Shown: one piece after another, positions 1 to 9,706 of the stretch | Layout: every line of letters starts with the position of its first letter | Position numbering within the stretch: the stretch's first letter is position 1 | NCBI GenBank assembly: GCA_036280655.1 | Contig: DASUQI010000016.1 | Span: 1-64,000, forward strand | Origin: DASSJM01 sp036280655 | Lineage (GTDB): Bacteria; Actinomycetota; UBA4738; HRBIN12 | Reading direction: 5' to 3' | Length of the DNA: 64,000 bases | Program-made: the position numbers and the translations under genes | The notes under the pieces: generated by a model | Database searches by the model: none | What the model was told of the DNA's origin: nothing | Seen by the model: the letters and a program-made list of their open reading frames with translations, nothing else

Positions 1-266
1 AGCTGGCGGATCAGCTCCTCGCCGGTGACGCCCGTCTTGCGGCTGGCGCGGTCGTAGTAGTTGCGCATCTGGCGCTCGCCGACGCCGTAGATCGCGCGGA
101 GCTTCTGCTTCTCGAGCAAGCGGACCTGGTACTCGGAGAAACGCTTGCGGCCGCGGCCGTGCTGGCCCGGCGGGTAGGGACGCTTCGCGGCCGGGCAATT
201 CGGTCGCCCACACAGGGGCTGACCGACCCGGCGGCACATCCGATGACGTGGTCCGACCTTGTCCAT
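1..266 (-). CDS. rpsD: 30S ribosomal protein S4, N-terminal part (runs off window)
   Basis: Ribosomal protein S4 binds 16S rRNA early in small-subunit assembly. About 88 N-terminal residues are visible; the rest lies beyond base 1. The family signature KRPYPPGQHGRG is present, followed by the EKQKLRAIYGVGERQ and RNYYDRASRKTGVTGEEL segments. The start is ATG at 266. The N-terminus is short, with three cysteines (about residues 11, 19 and 24) where zinc-binding S4 proteins have four. No other reading frame here makes sense. Identity is secure from the motifs; the rest of the ribosomal operon is not visible. Confidence 0.93.
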   Translation of the reverse strand, partial: MDKVGPRHRMCRRVGQPLCGRPNCPAAKRPYPPGQHGRGRKRFSEYQVRLLEKQKLRAIYGVGERQMRNYYDRASRKTGVTGEELIRQ

Positions 267-316
267 CGCGGCCAGCAAGGGTACCAGTGGGGCCTCGTTC
301 CCAGCTTGGACGTGAG

Positions 317-322
317 TAGCAT
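317..322 (+). promoter_or_regulatory. TAGCAT -10 box, leaderless start
   Basis: TAGCAT lies 8 nt before the GTG start at 331. It matches the TAnnnT plus 6-8 nt pattern seen before many genes in this window, implying a leaderless mRNA. No convincing -35 box is seen. Confidence 0.5.
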
Positions 323-330
323 CCCGCCCC

Positions 331-1245
331 GTGGACCTGCGCGAACGCGTCGTCGGAAGCTGTCTCGGGCTCGCCCTGGGGGACGCCCTCGGGGCGCCGT
401 TCGAGTTCCTCCGGTCCCGGACGGTCCCGGATCCGGTGCCGGCGTTCGAGCGACCGTGGCTCGGCCGGCCCCCAGGGTCCACCACCGACGACACGGCGAT
501 GGCCCGGCACCTGATCCGGTCGCTTGCCGAGCGGAGCGGATTCGACCCGGACGACCTGATCCGCCGCCACCTCGAGTGGTTCCGGGCCGACCCGCCCGAC
601 GTCAGCACCCTGACCGGCAAGGTGCTCCGCCGGGTCGACCGGGGCGAGGATGCGCCCGCGGCCGCCCGGGCGATCTGGGCCGAACGAGGCCCCGAGATCT
701 CGGCCGGCAACGGGTCGGTGATGTACTGCGCGCCGCTCGGGCTCGCGTATGCGAACCGGCCGGATGAGCTCACGGAGCTCGCGCCCTCGCTCTCCGCGCT
801 CACGCACTTCGACGGCCGGTGCAGGACCGCTGTGCTCGCCGTGACCCTGTGCGGGGCGGCGCTCGCGCGCGGGGACGGGGCCGAGGACGCCGCGCGCGTC
901 GCCCTGGCGGCGGTCGCGGATCTCGAGGGCGGTGAGGAGCTCGAGTTCCTCGTCGAGGCCGCCGGAGGCTCCCGGCCGCTCGACGGGCCCGACCAGAGCT
1001 TCTGCCTGTTCACGGCCGGCGTCGCGTTCCAGGCCCTCGTGCGCGGGGGCGACTTCGAGGCCGAGACCCGCCGCGTCGTGGCGCTCGGCGGCGACACCGA
1101 CACGAACGCCGCCGTGGCGGGCGCGCTCCTCGGGGCCCGCGACGGCGTCGAGGGGCTGCCCGCCGATTGGCTCGAACGGCTCGAGGACGCCGACGCGATC
1201 CGGGCCGAGGCCGAGGCGCTCGTGCCGCTCGCCGAGCGGCGCTAG
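331..1245 (+). CDS. ADP-ribosylglycohydrolase family protein (DraG-like)
   Basis: A 304-residue protein of the DraG/ARH family, which removes ADP-ribose from proteins or small molecules using a binuclear Mg2+ centre. Visible signatures are GDALGAPFE near the N-terminus, the metal-binding TDDTAM around residue 52, NGSVMYCAPLGL in the middle and GGDTDTNAAVAGALLG near the C-terminus; these Asp/Thr residues are the known metal ligands. Length is normal for the family. GTG at 331 fits a leaderless start. Its substrate cannot be read from the sequence, and no ADP-ribosyltransferase lies beside it. Confidence 0.88.
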   Translation: MDLRERVVGSCLGLALGDALGAPFEFLRSRTVPDPVPAFERPWLGRPPGSTTDDTAMARHLIRSLAERSGFDPDDLIRRHLEWFRADPPDVSTLTGKVLRRVDRGEDAPAAARAIWAERGPEISAGNGSVMYCAPLGLAYANRPDELTELAPSLSALTHFDGRCRTAVLAVTLCGAALARGDGAEDAARVALAAVADLEGGEELEFLVEAAGGSRPLDGPDQSFCLFTAGVAFQALVRGGDFEAETRRVVALGGDTDTNAAVAGALLGARDGVEGLPADWLERLEDADAIRAEAEALVPLAERR

Positions 1246-1261
1246 GGGCGCTCGCCCGGCC

Positions 1262-4200
1262 ATGCGCCAGAATGCATCCGTGATGGAGGACGTCCGGGAG
1301 GAACGGCGGGTCGTCACGGCGATGTTCGCCGACCTCGTGGGCTCGACCGCGCTCGCCGAGCGCCTCGACCCCGAGGAGACGAAGCTGATCGTCGCCGACG
1401 CGGTCGCCCGCGCGATCGGCGCCGTGGAGTCCTTCGGCGGGACGGTGAAGGATCTCGCGGGGGACGGCGTCCTCTCGCTGTTCGGCGCTCCCACCGCGCA
1501 CGAGGACGACCCCGAGCGGGCCGTGCGAGCCGCGCTCAGGGTCGTCGAGGAGATCTCGACCTACGCCGCCGAGGTCGAGCGCGCCTTCGGCGTCGGTGGG
1601 TTCGGCGTGCGGGTCGGCGTCGACACCGGCCCGGTCGTCGTCGGATCGATCGGCGCGGGCAGCCGGGTCGAGTACGCCGCGCTCGGCGACGCGGTGAACA
1701 CCGCCGCGCGGCTCCAGGCGCTCGCCGAGCCGGGAGCGGTCCTCGTGGGGGAGGAGACCCAGCGACGGGTGGAGTCGGTCTTCGCCTGGAGCGAGCCCGC
1801 CACCCACGAGCTCAAAGGCAAGAAGGAACCCGTGACCGCGTACCGCGTCGACGGCGTCAGGGCCGCGCCGGGCCACGCCCGCGAGCTCGATGCCGTCCAG
1901 GTGCCGCTGGTGGGGCGCGAGCGCGAGCTGGCCGCGGCAACCGAGACCGTGGACGCGGCGCTCGCCGGCTCGGGCGGGATCCTGTACGTCACCGGCGAGC
2001 CGGGGATCGGCAAGTCGCGCCTGATCGCCGAGCTGCGCCATCACGTCGAGGTGCCGCCGACCACGGGGCAGCAGCGGCGTCCGCTCTGGATCGAGGGACG
2101 GTGCGTTTCCTACGGCGAGTCGATGCAGTACTGGCCGTTCCGTGACCTGCTGCGCTCGTGGCTCGGGGTGCTCGCGGACGAGCCGGAGCTCCGGGTCCGG
2201 GTCGCCCTCCGCCGGAACCTCGAGGGCCTGTTCGGCTCGCGCGTGCTCGAGGTCTATCCGTACCTCGGCGCGATGCTCGGGCTCTCGCTCGAGCCCGAGG
2301 CCGCCGAGCGCCTGGCCGAGCTCTCGCCCGAGGCCCTCCAGTACCGGACGTTCGCCGTGATGCGCGAGCTGTTGGGGCGCCTGGCCTCGGAGGGTCCGGT
2401 CGTCGTCGTCCTCGAAGACCTGCACTGGGCGGATGCGACCTCCCTCCAGCTGCTCGAGCGGATGCTCGGCGACACGGAGACGTCGGCGCTCCTGCTCCTG
2501 CTCTCGACCCGCCCCGAACGCGATCACCCCACGTGGCGCGTGAAGGAGAGCGCGGCACGTGAGCTGCCGCACCGGATGCGCGAGGTGGCGCTCGAGGCGC
2601 TGTCCGGCGACGCCGAGCATGAGCTGCTTCATGCCCTCGTGGGCGCGGACACGCTCCCGGATGAGATGGAGCGACGGATCCTGGAGCCGGCCGAGGGGAA
2701 CCCGTTCTTCCTGGAGGAGCTCGTGCGGTCGCTCGTCGACACCGGCGCGCTCGTCCGCGAGGGCGACGGATGGCGGTTCGACCACGCGATCGAGGTGGAG
2801 GTCCCGCCCACCGTAGAGAAGGTGATCCTCGCCCGGATCGACCGGCTCCGGCCGGACGCGCACGCCGCGCTGATGGCCGCGTCCGTCCTCGGACGGCAGT
2901 TCGGCCTGCCCCTGCTCGAAGCCGTCTCGGGTGACGGCGAGGTCGGGCCCTCCCTGTTCGAGCTCCAGCGGCTCGACCTCGTCCGCGAGGGCCGGCGGTG
3001 GCCCGAGCCCGAGTACCGGTTCAAACACGTGCTGATCCAGGAGGCGGCGTACCGGACGCTCGTGTCCGAGGAGCGGACCCGGCTGCACCGAAAGGCGGCG
3101 GACTGGCTCGAGTCGCAGTACGCCGGGCGCGAGGACGAGGTGGCCGGCCTGCTCGCGCACCACTGGCTCGCCGCCGAGGACGAGGACAAGGCGGTCCAGT
3201 TCCTCACCCGTGCAGGCGACGGCGCACGCCAGGATTACGCGCTCGACGAGGCGATCGGGTACTACCGAGAGCTCGTTCCGATCCTCGAGCGCCGCGGCGA
3301 ACGCCAGGAGGTCGCGATCGTCCTGTTCAAGCTCGCGCTCGCGCTCCACATGTCGCTGCGGTTCGGCGAGGCGAACGAGACGTACCAGCGCGCGTTCTCT
3401 TTCTGGACACCACCGGCCGCCACCTCGACCGCGCGGAGCGCGACCCTGAGGGTCGCCACGAGCTACCTGCCCAACGACCCGGACCCGCGGTCGGCGATCG
3501 CGTGGCCGAACATCCAGCTCTGCATGCAGCTGTTCGACCGCCTCGTCGAGGCGTGGCCCGAGCGCACGATCGTGCCCTCGCTCGCCGAACGTTGGGAGAT
3601 CTCGGACGACGGACTCCGGTACGTGTTCCACCTTCGCGAGGGCCTCGAATGGTCCGACGGGGAGCCGCTCACCGCGCACGATGTCGAGTTCGGGATCAAG
3701 CGAGTCCTGAACCCGGACGCCCCGGGTTCGTCGGTCGCGATCTACTTCGTGCTCGAGAACGGCCAGGACTACTACCTGCGGCGGAACACGGACGCGGATT
3801 CGATCGGCGTTCGAGCGCTCGACGACCGGACGGTCGAGTTCCGGCTCGTCGCGCCGGCGCCCTACTTCATGGGCGTGATGAACCGCCCGGACGGCGGCCC
3901 GCAGCCGCGTCACGCGATCGAGCGCGACGGCGACGCGTGGACCGAGACCGGCCGACAGGTCGTGAGCGGCTCGTTCCGGATCGTCTCGCGCGACGACGAG
4001 CGGGTCGTGCTCGAGCGGCGTCCGGAGGGGCCGACCCCGCGTCCCGGCAACACGGCACGGCTCGAGTTCGTCCTGACCGACGTGGAGGCCGCGCTCGAGC
4101 CATACGCGCGCGGCGAGTTCGACGTGGTGACGATCCGCTACACACCCAGGCTCGCCGACCTGGTGCCGCACGTGGCGGCCGACGCCTCGCTCGGGGCGGC

Positions 4201-4936
4201 CACCTGGTCCGCATACGTGGCGTTCGACCACGCGGATCCGGTCCTGTCGAACCTCGAGCTCCGGCGCGCGCTCGCCAGTGCGATCGACCGCGACGCGTTG
4301 GAGGCCGTGGTGCCAGACAACTTCGTGGTCGCGCGCGGCGGGATCGTCCCGCCGGCGCTCCAGGGGCATACGCCGGACATCGTGCCGGCATTCGATCCGG
4401 ACGCGGCGCGCGCGCATCTCGAGCGGTCGGGCGTCGGGAACGTTCGGCTGGAGATCGGTGGCTACTACACCTGGGTCCACCGGTTCCTCGAGACGGTGAC
4501 CGGGATGTGGAAGGACGTCCTGGGGATCCAGAGCGAGATCAAGCCGTGGACGATCCAGCAGGCGCTGTCCGCGAAGAAGATGACCGACCTCGCAAGGATC
4601 TACGTGACCGGGTGGCTGCCCGGCTACGCCGACCCCGAGTACTACCTGCGGCTGCTGTTCCACTCGGACAGCCGGACGAACGAGGGCGGGTTCTCCCACG
4701 CGCCGTTCGACGAGCTGATCGAGCGTGCGCGGCAGGAGCGGAGGGACCGGGAGCGGCTGGAGCTGTTCCACGAGGCCGACCGGCTGGCCGTCGCCGACCG
4801 GATCGCGGTGATCCCGCTCGTCTACGGGCGGAGCATGGCGTTCGTGAAGCCCTGGGTGCTCGGGTGGTGGGAGTTCGGCAAGTCATCGGAGAACTTCGCC
4901 GACCTCACCGTGGATCCCGCGTCGCCGCGCGCCTGA
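1262..4936 (+). CDS. Fusion: class III nucleotide cyclase - AAA/STAND ATPase - family 5 solute-binding domain
   Basis: About 1224 residues. The cyclase domain (residues ~12-190) has the metal Asp in FADLVGST, KDLAGDG with the second metal Asp, and DAVNTAARL with the transition-state Asn and Arg, so it looks active. An ATPase follows with Walker A GEPGIGKS (~245-252) and Walker B VVVVLEDLHWAD (~381-392), then a helical repeat-like linker. From ~725 to the end the protein reads as an oligopeptide-type (SBP_bac_5) binding domain with TLRVATSYLPNDPDP, ISDDGLRYVFHLREG and LEWSDGEPLTAHDVEF. No signal peptide or membrane helix is evident, so the binding domain is probably cytoplasmic. The start could be ATG 1262 or ATG 1283; the open frame upstream overlaps the previous gene and is not coding. 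It probably makes cAMP or cGMP under control of a bound ligand (inference). Confidence 0.85.
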   Translation: MRQNASVMEDVREERRVVTAMFADLVGSTALAERLDPEETKLIVADAVARAIGAVESFGGTVKDLAGDGVLSLFGAPTAHEDDPERAVRAALRVVEEISTYAAEVERAFGVGGFGVRVGVDTGPVVVGSIGAGSRVEYAALGDAVNTAARLQALAEPGAVLVGEETQRRVESVFAWSEPATHELKGKKEPVTAYRVDGVRAAPGHARELDAVQVPLVGRERELAAATETVDAALAGSGGILYVTGEPGIGKSRLIAELRHHVEVPPTTGQQRRPLWIEGRCVSYGESMQYWPFRDLLRSWLGVLADEPELRVRVALRRNLEGLFGSRVLEVYPYLGAMLGLSLEPEAAERLAELSPEALQYRTFAVMRELLGRLASEGPVVVVLEDLHWADATSLQLLERMLGDTETSALLLLLSTRPERDHPTWRVKESAARELPHRMREVALEALSGDAEHELLHALVGADTLPDEMERRILEPAEGNPFFLEELVRSLVDTGALVREGDGWRFDHAIEVEVPPTVEKVILARIDRLRPDAHAALMAASVLGRQFGLPLLEAVSGDGEVGPSLFELQRLDLVREGRRWPEPEYRFKHVLIQEAAYRTLVSEERTRLHRKAADWLESQYAGREDEVAGLLAHHWLAAEDEDKAVQFLTRAGDGARQDYALDEAIGYYRELVPILERRGERQEVAIVLFKLALALHMSLRFGEANETYQRAFSFWTPPAATSTARSATLRVATSYLPNDPDPRSAIAWPNIQLCMQLFDRLVEAWPERTIVPSLAERWEISDDGLRYVFHLREGLEWSDGEPLTAHDVEFGIKRVLNPDAPGSSVAIYFVLENGQDYYLRRNTDADSIGVRALDDRTVEFRLVAPAPYFMGVMNRPDGGPQPRHAIERDGDAWTETGRQVVSGSFRIVSRDDERVVLERRPEGPTPRPGNTARLEFVLTDVEAALEPYARGEFDVVTIRYTPRLADLVPHVAADASLGAATWSAYVAFDHADPVLSNLELRRALASAIDRDALEAVVPDNFVVARGGIVPPALQGHTPDIVPAFDPDAARAHLERSGVGNVRLEIGGYYTWVHRFLETVTGMWKDVLGIQSEIKPWTIQQALSAKKMTDLARIYVTGWLPGYADPEYYLRLLFHSDSRTNEGGFSHAPFDELIERARQERRDRERLELFHEADRLAVADRIAVIPLVYGRSMAFVKPWVLGWWEFGKSSENFADLTVDPASPRA

Positions 4937-4974
4937 GCGCCTGAGCGCCTCACGTTTCACCCGTTGCCGGAGCG

Positions 4975-5976
4975 GTGAAAACACCAGTCATGGAGGCCGC
5001 AGAGAAGGTCGTACGCCGCGTCGACGAGGCGCACCAGCGGCACCCCTGGCTCGCCTTCCCCTACGCGGTGATCAAGAAGTTCGGCGACGATCAGGCCGGC
5101 AACCTCGCGGCGCTCATCTCGTACTACGCGTTCTTTTCTCTCTTCCCGCTGATGCTCGTCCTCGTCACCGTGCTCGGGATGGTGCTCCAGCGGAACACGG
5201 AGCTTCGGGAAGCGATCCAGGAGTCCGCGCTCGCGAACTTCCCCGTCGTCGGGGAGGAGATCTCACGGAACGTGCGCGCGCTGGACGCGACCGGGCTGAC
5301 GCTCGCGGTCGGGATCGCCCTGGCGGTCTGGGCCGGTCTCGGTGTCCTGAAGGTGATGCAGACCGCCATGAACACGATCTGGAACGTGCCGTACCGTCAT
5401 CGGCCGAACTTCCTCAAGACCCTTCTGCGGGCGGTGATCATGCTTGCGGTTCTCGGGGTCATCACCATCGGCTCGGCGGTCGCCGGGGGCATCGGCGCCG
5501 GCAACGACAACCTGCTCCTCAGCCTCGTGTGGGTCCTCGTCTCGCTGGTGTTGAACCTGGCGCTGTTCCTGCTCGCCTTCCGCATCCTCACGAGCGCGGA
5601 CGTGACCTCGGGAGACGTATTCCCGGGGGCCCTGGTGGCCGCGATCGCCTGGACCGCCCTCCAGGCGCTCGGCGGGTACTTCGTGCGTCACCAGCTCGAG
5701 GGGGCGACCGAGACGTACGGGACGTTCGCGACCGTGATCGGGCTGCTCGCGTGGATGTACCTCGGGGCGCAGGCCACGCTGCTCGCAGCCGAGGTCAACG
5801 TCGTGCGGAAGCGGCGCCTGTGGCCGCGCGCGATCGTGCAGCCGCCGCTCACCGACGCGGACGAGCGCGCGCTGAAGATCTACGCGAAGGTGGAGGAGCG
5901 CCGGCCCGAGGAGGACGTGTACGCTCGGATCGATCGAGCGGCGTCGACGCACCCGCCCTCGAGGGACGAGGGCTGA
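4975..5976 (+). CDS. YihY/BrkB family integral membrane protein
   Basis: A 333-residue protein of the YihY/virulence factor BrkB family, widespread inner-membrane proteins of uncertain function. Around six hydrophobic segments are present, from LISYYAFFSLFPLMLVLVTV near residue 45 to TFATVIGLLAWMYLGAQATL near residue 255. The family landmark segments GNLAALISYYAFFSLFPL and NTIWNVPYRHRPNFLKTL are clear. GTG 4975 is used here; ATG 4990, 11 nt after GGTGA, is an equally good start. The C-terminal tail of about 60 residues is charged and probably cytoplasmic. It follows the cyclase fusion by 38 nt and may share its transcript. Confidence 0.85.
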   Translation: MKTPVMEAAEKVVRRVDEAHQRHPWLAFPYAVIKKFGDDQAGNLAALISYYAFFSLFPLMLVLVTVLGMVLQRNTELREAIQESALANFPVVGEEISRNVRALDATGLTLAVGIALAVWAGLGVLKVMQTAMNTIWNVPYRHRPNFLKTLLRAVIMLAVLGVITIGSAVAGGIGAGNDNLLLSLVWVLVSLVLNLALFLLAFRILTSADVTSGDVFPGALVAAIAWTALQALGGYFVRHQLEGATETYGTFATVIGLLAWMYLGAQATLLAAEVNVVRKRRLWPRAIVQPPLTDADERALKIYAKVEERRPEEDVYARIDRAASTHPPSRDEG

Positions 5977-5977
5977 C

Positions 5978-6994
5978 CTACTCTTTCCTCTCGGCGTGCC
6001 CCCCGAACTGCTTGCGCATCGCGGACAGGATCCGGTTCGCGAACTCCGCCTCGGCGCGCGACTCGAACCGGTCGAAGAGCGACGCCGAGAGCACGTGGAC
6101 GGGGACGCCCTCGTCGACGGCGGCGAGCACGGTCCACCGGCCCTCGCCCGAGTCGCTCACGCGGCCCGAGAACGCCTCGAGCTTCGGGTCATCGACCAGC
6201 GCCGCCGCCGTGAGGTCGAGCAGCCACGACGCCACGACGCTCCCGCGCCGCCAGACCTCCGCGATCTCGGGGATGTCGAGGTCGTACCGGTAGTACTTCG
6301 GCTCGCGGAGCGGCGTGGTCTCGGCGTCGGACACCTGCTCGGACGCGCCGACATCGGCGTGGTTCAGGACGTTCAGGCCCTCGGCGTACGCGGCCATGAT
6401 CCCGTACTCGATCCCGTTGTGGACCATCTTCACGAAGTGCCCTGCCCCCGGCGGGCCGCAGTGGAGGTAGCCCTGTTCGGCGGTGGAGGCGTTCGCGGCA
6501 GTGCGGCCCGGCGTGCGCGGCGCCGACTCCACGCCCGGCGCGATCGTCGCGAAGATCGGGTCGAGCCGTCGCACGACCTCGTCCTCTCCGCCGATCATCA
6601 GGCAGAAGCCGCGCTCGAGCCCGAACACCCCGCCGCTCGTCCCCACGTCTACGAAGTGCACGCCCTTCTCGGCGTAGCGCTCGGCGCGGTCGATGTCGTC
6701 GCGGTAGTACGAGTTCCCGCCGTCGATCACGACGTCGCCCGGCTCCATGAGGTCGGCGAGCGCGTCGGTCGTCTGCTCGGCGAACGCCGCAGGCACCATC
6801 ACCCACGCCGCCCGCGGCTTGGAGAGCTTGCTCACGAAGTCCTCGAGCGACCCCGTCCCGATCGAGCCCTCGCCCTCGAGCTCGCGGACCGCGTCGGCGC
6901 TCACGTCGTACACGACGACCTCGTGGCCCCCGCGCATCAGCCGGCGCGACAGGTTGGCGCCCATCCGACCGAGCCCCACCATCCCGAGCTGCAT
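5978..6994 (-). CDS. gnd: 6-phosphogluconate dehydrogenase, decarboxylating (short type)
   Basis: Oxidises 6-phosphogluconate to ribulose 5-phosphate plus CO2 in the pentose phosphate pathway. At 338 residues it is the short, single-repeat form rather than the 470-residue type. The Rossmann motif GLGRMGANLSRRL is at the N-terminus, the substrate loop GTSGGVFGLERG is near residue 120, and the catalytic segment GAGHFVKMVHNGIEYG carries the Lys and Asn-Gly-Ile-Glu-Tyr residues. Its ATG overlaps the stop of the preceding tal-pgi gene as TGATG, indicating translational coupling. Cofactor preference (NAD or NADP) is not decided. Confidence 0.93.
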   Translation of the reverse strand: MQLGMVGLGRMGANLSRRLMRGGHEVVVYDVSADAVRELEGEGSIGTGSLEDFVSKLSKPRAAWVMVPAAFAEQTTDALADLMEPGDVVIDGGNSYYRDDIDRAERYAEKGVHFVDVGTSGGVFGLERGFCLMIGGEDEVVRRLDPIFATIAPGVESAPRTPGRTAANASTAEQGYLHCGPPGAGHFVKMVHNGIEYGIMAAYAEGLNVLNHADVGASEQVSDAETTPLREPKYYRYDLDIPEIAEVWRRGSVVASWLLDLTAAALVDDPKLEAFSGRVSDSGEGRWTVLAAVDEGVPVHVLSASLFDRFESRAEAEFANRILSAMRKQFGGHAERKE

Positions 6995-9630
6995 CAGCCC
7001 ACCTCCGTCAGGTCGTCGAGCGTGACGCGGGCGACGCGGCGCCCGCGCGTACGGAGCGAGCGCAGGTCGCCGAGCGCCTGCGCGTCGATCAGCGTTCCGA
7101 ACGTGTACGGCTGGCCCGGGATCTTCAAGTCAGCCGACCGGCCCCGGTCCACGACCTGGATGAAGACGCCGCTGTTCGGCCCGCCCTTGTGCAGCTGCCC
7201 GGTCGAGTGCAGGAAGCGCGGCCCAAACCCGGTGGTCGTCGCGACCTTGTACCGGTCACGGATCGCGAGGCGCGTGCGCTCGATCGCGTCCTCGGTCTCG
7301 GAGGTGCGGTCGAGGTACGCGAGGATCGCTACGTAGTCGCCCTCCCCGACTTGGTCGAGCAGGGGCCCGAGCTCGTCGAACCCGGGGTCCTCGACCTTCC
7401 CGGAGGCAAGGATCTCCTTCGTCGCGTCCTTGGCCTCCTGCACGTTCGGCTGGTCGAACGCGTTGATCCCCAGGACGTGGCCGGCGACCGCCGTCGCCAT
7501 CTCCCAGCGGAAGAACTCCCCCCCGATCTGCTCGCGGTCGTCGAACGCGATCCGCGCGACCGGGTGCCCGTAGGTCTCGAGCGGCCCGATGGCCTCGTGC
7601 TCGCCGATCGCGACGAACACCCGGTCCTGCCCGTAGACGTCGGGCTCCCCCAGGGGTTCGCCCACGACGGGCACGATGCCGACGCCCTCCTTGCCGGTCG
7701 ACTCGGCGATCAGCTGCTCGACCCAGCTGCCGAAGCTCGCGATCTCCCCGGGGAGCGCGAGCGTGATCTTGTCGCGGCCCGCCCTCGCCGCCTCGCCCAT
7801 CAGCGCGCCGAGCGTCGCGCCGGGGGACTGGGCCGCCGGGACGATCCGTTCGGACGCGGTCTGCATCTCCTCGGCACGGTCGAGCACCTCGTGGAGCGGG
7901 GCGCCGATCAGCGCGGCGGGGACGAGGCCGAAGTAGGAGAGGGCCGAGTAGCGGCCGCCGATGTCGTCGGGGTTGAGGAACAGCGCGCGGAACCCGTGCT
8001 CGCGCGCGAGCGACTCGAGCGATGTGCCCGGGTCGGTGATCGCGACGAACTGGTTGCCGTTCGGCGTCGCCTCCCAGAAGTGCGCGAAGTGGCTGAGGGT
8101 CTCGGTCGTGCCCCCGGACTTGCTCGCGACGACGAACAGCGTCTTCGGGAGCTCGAGCCCGCTCGCGACCCGCTCGATCGTAACCGGGTGCGTCGTGTCG
8201 AGCACGATGAGCTCGAGCGCGCCCTCGGCCTCGCCGAACGTGCGCATGAAGACCTCGGGCGCGAGGCTCGAGCCGCCCATCCCGAGCAGCACCGCGGTCT
8301 CGAACCCGTCGCTCGCCGCCTGCTTCGCGAACGACTCGAGCTCGAACGCCCGCTCGTGCATCAGGTCGACGACCGTGAGCCAGCCGAGGCGGTTCGTGAT
8401 CTCGGTCGGGTCGTCCTTCCAGACCGTCTGGTCCTTGCGCCAGATCCGCTCGATCACGCGATCGGCGTCCATGCGCTCGAGCCGCTCGGTGACGGGGGCG
8501 AGCATCGTCGAGAGCACCGTGCGCCGGCGTTCGTGACCGGCGCGCACCCGGTCGAGCTTGGTCCCGATCGTCTCGAGCAGCGCATCGAAGTCCTTGGCGA
8601 ACGAGACGATGCCGTCCTCGAGCAGCCGATCGGTCACCTCAGAGAGCGAGATCCCCTCGGCCGCGAGCCTCTCGACGTGCGCCTTCGCGTCGTCGCGGCC
8701 CTCCCAGATCGCGTTCGGGCGGACGGTGCCGTGGTCGCGGACGGCGTCGACCGTGTTCATCGGCATCGTGTTCACGGTGTCGGGCCCGACGAGCTCGTCG
8801 ACGTAGAGCGTGTCGGGGTAGGCGGGGTTCTTCGTCGACGTCGATGCCCACAGCGGCCGCTGCACGCGCGCGCCCGCCTCGGCGAGCCCCTCCCACCGCT
8901 CGCCGGAGAAGATCTCCTCGAACCGTTCGTACGCGAGCTTCGCGTTCGCGACCGCGGCCCTGCCGCGCAAGTCCGAGTCCTCGGGCAGCCTCGCGTCGAT
9001 CGCGGAGTCCACGCGCGAGACGAAGAACGACGCGACCGAGGCGACGCGCTCCACGGGTTCGTCGGCCTCGACCCGGCGCTCGATCCCGCGCTGGTATGCG
9101 GCCGCGACGCCGGCGTAGGCCTCGACCGAGAACAGCAGCGTGACGTTCACGTTGATGCCGTCGGCGATCGCTTGCTCGATCGCCTGCAGGCCCTCGGTCG
9201 TCCCGGGGATCTTGATGAGGACGTTGGGCCGGTCGATCCGCCGCCACAGGCGGCGGGCCGCCTCGATCGTCCCGGCGGTGTCCCGGGCCAGGCGCGGCTC
9301 CACCTCGAAGCTCACGAAGCCGTCGCGGCCCTCGGTCGCGTCGTGGCGCGGACGGAGCACGTCGGCGGCGAGCTGCATGTCCATGATCGCGAGGTCCTCG
9401 AAGACGTCGAGCGGGTCGTGGTCCGTGCCGTCGGTCGCGATCCTCGTGATCTCGGCTTCGTAGTCCGTGGAGCCGCCGATCGCCTTGCCGAAGATGCTGG
9501 GGTTCGAGGTCACGCCGGTGATGCCGTCGTCGATCAGTCGCTGGAGCTCGCCGCTCGTGATGAGGGTCCGTCGGACGAAGTCGAGCCACGGACTCTGACC
9601 GGCGTCCACGAGTTGCTGCAGGGGGTTCAT
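6994..9630 (-). CDS. tal-pgi: Bifunctional transaldolase / glucose-6-phosphate isomerase
   Basis: An 878-residue fusion. The first ~370 residues are transaldolase (GVTSNPSIFGKAI and the Schiff-base lysine in NVLIKIPGT), which exchanges three-carbon units between sugar phosphates. The remainder is glucose-6-phosphate isomerase (GMGGSSLAPEVF, FVVASKSGGTTET, the HVLGINAFDQPNVQEAKD region), linking glycolysis to the pentose phosphate pathway. The start is ATG 9630; the open frame continues upstream to 9795 but that part resembles no protein and overlaps the intergenic space. Such Tal-Pgi fusions are known in several bacterial groups. It sits between rpe and gnd; no zwf or pgl gene is in the window. 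Confidence 0.93.
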   Translation of the reverse strand: MNPLQQLVDAGQSPWLDFVRRTLITSGELQRLIDDGITGVTSNPSIFGKAIGGSTDYEAEITRIATDGTDHDPLDVFEDLAIMDMQLAADVLRPRHDATEGRDGFVSFEVEPRLARDTAGTIEAARRLWRRIDRPNVLIKIPGTTEGLQAIEQAIADGINVNVTLLFSVEAYAGVAAAYQRGIERRVEADEPVERVASVASFFVSRVDSAIDARLPEDSDLRGRAAVANAKLAYERFEEIFSGERWEGLAEAGARVQRPLWASTSTKNPAYPDTLYVDELVGPDTVNTMPMNTVDAVRDHGTVRPNAIWEGRDDAKAHVERLAAEGISLSEVTDRLLEDGIVSFAKDFDALLETIGTKLDRVRAGHERRRTVLSTMLAPVTERLERMDADRVIERIWRKDQTVWKDDPTEITNRLGWLTVVDLMHERAFELESFAKQAASDGFETAVLLGMGGSSLAPEVFMRTFGEAEGALELIVLDTTHPVTIERVASGLELPKTLFVVASKSGGTTETLSHFAHFWEATPNGNQFVAITDPGTSLESLAREHGFRALFLNPDDIGGRYSALSYFGLVPAALIGAPLHEVLDRAEEMQTASERIVPAAQSPGATLGALMGEAARAGRDKITLALPGEIASFGSWVEQLIAESTGKEGVGIVPVVGEPLGEPDVYGQDRVFVAIGEHEAIGPLETYGHPVARIAFDDREQIGGEFFRWEMATAVAGHVLGINAFDQPNVQEAKDATKEILASGKVEDPGFDELGPLLDQVGEGDYVAILAYLDRTSETEDAIERTRLAIRDRYKVATTTGFGPRFLHSTGQLHKGGPNSGVFIQVVDRGRSADLKIPGQPYTFGTLIDAQALGDLRSLRTRGRRVARVTLDDLTEVG

Positions 9631-9706
9631 CGCGGGATCCCTTCGCCGGGAAGGGGTCAACCGTAGTCGGTCCCGGTCCCGCGGGTCGAACGCGGCGCGT
9701 GTCCGC

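Noticed and set aside
1010..4771. Very long open frame on the minus strand across the cyclase fusion (about 1253 codons)
   Set aside because: High GC produces long shadow frames. The translation has no domain, is Arg/Pro-rich and lies opposite an obviously real gene.
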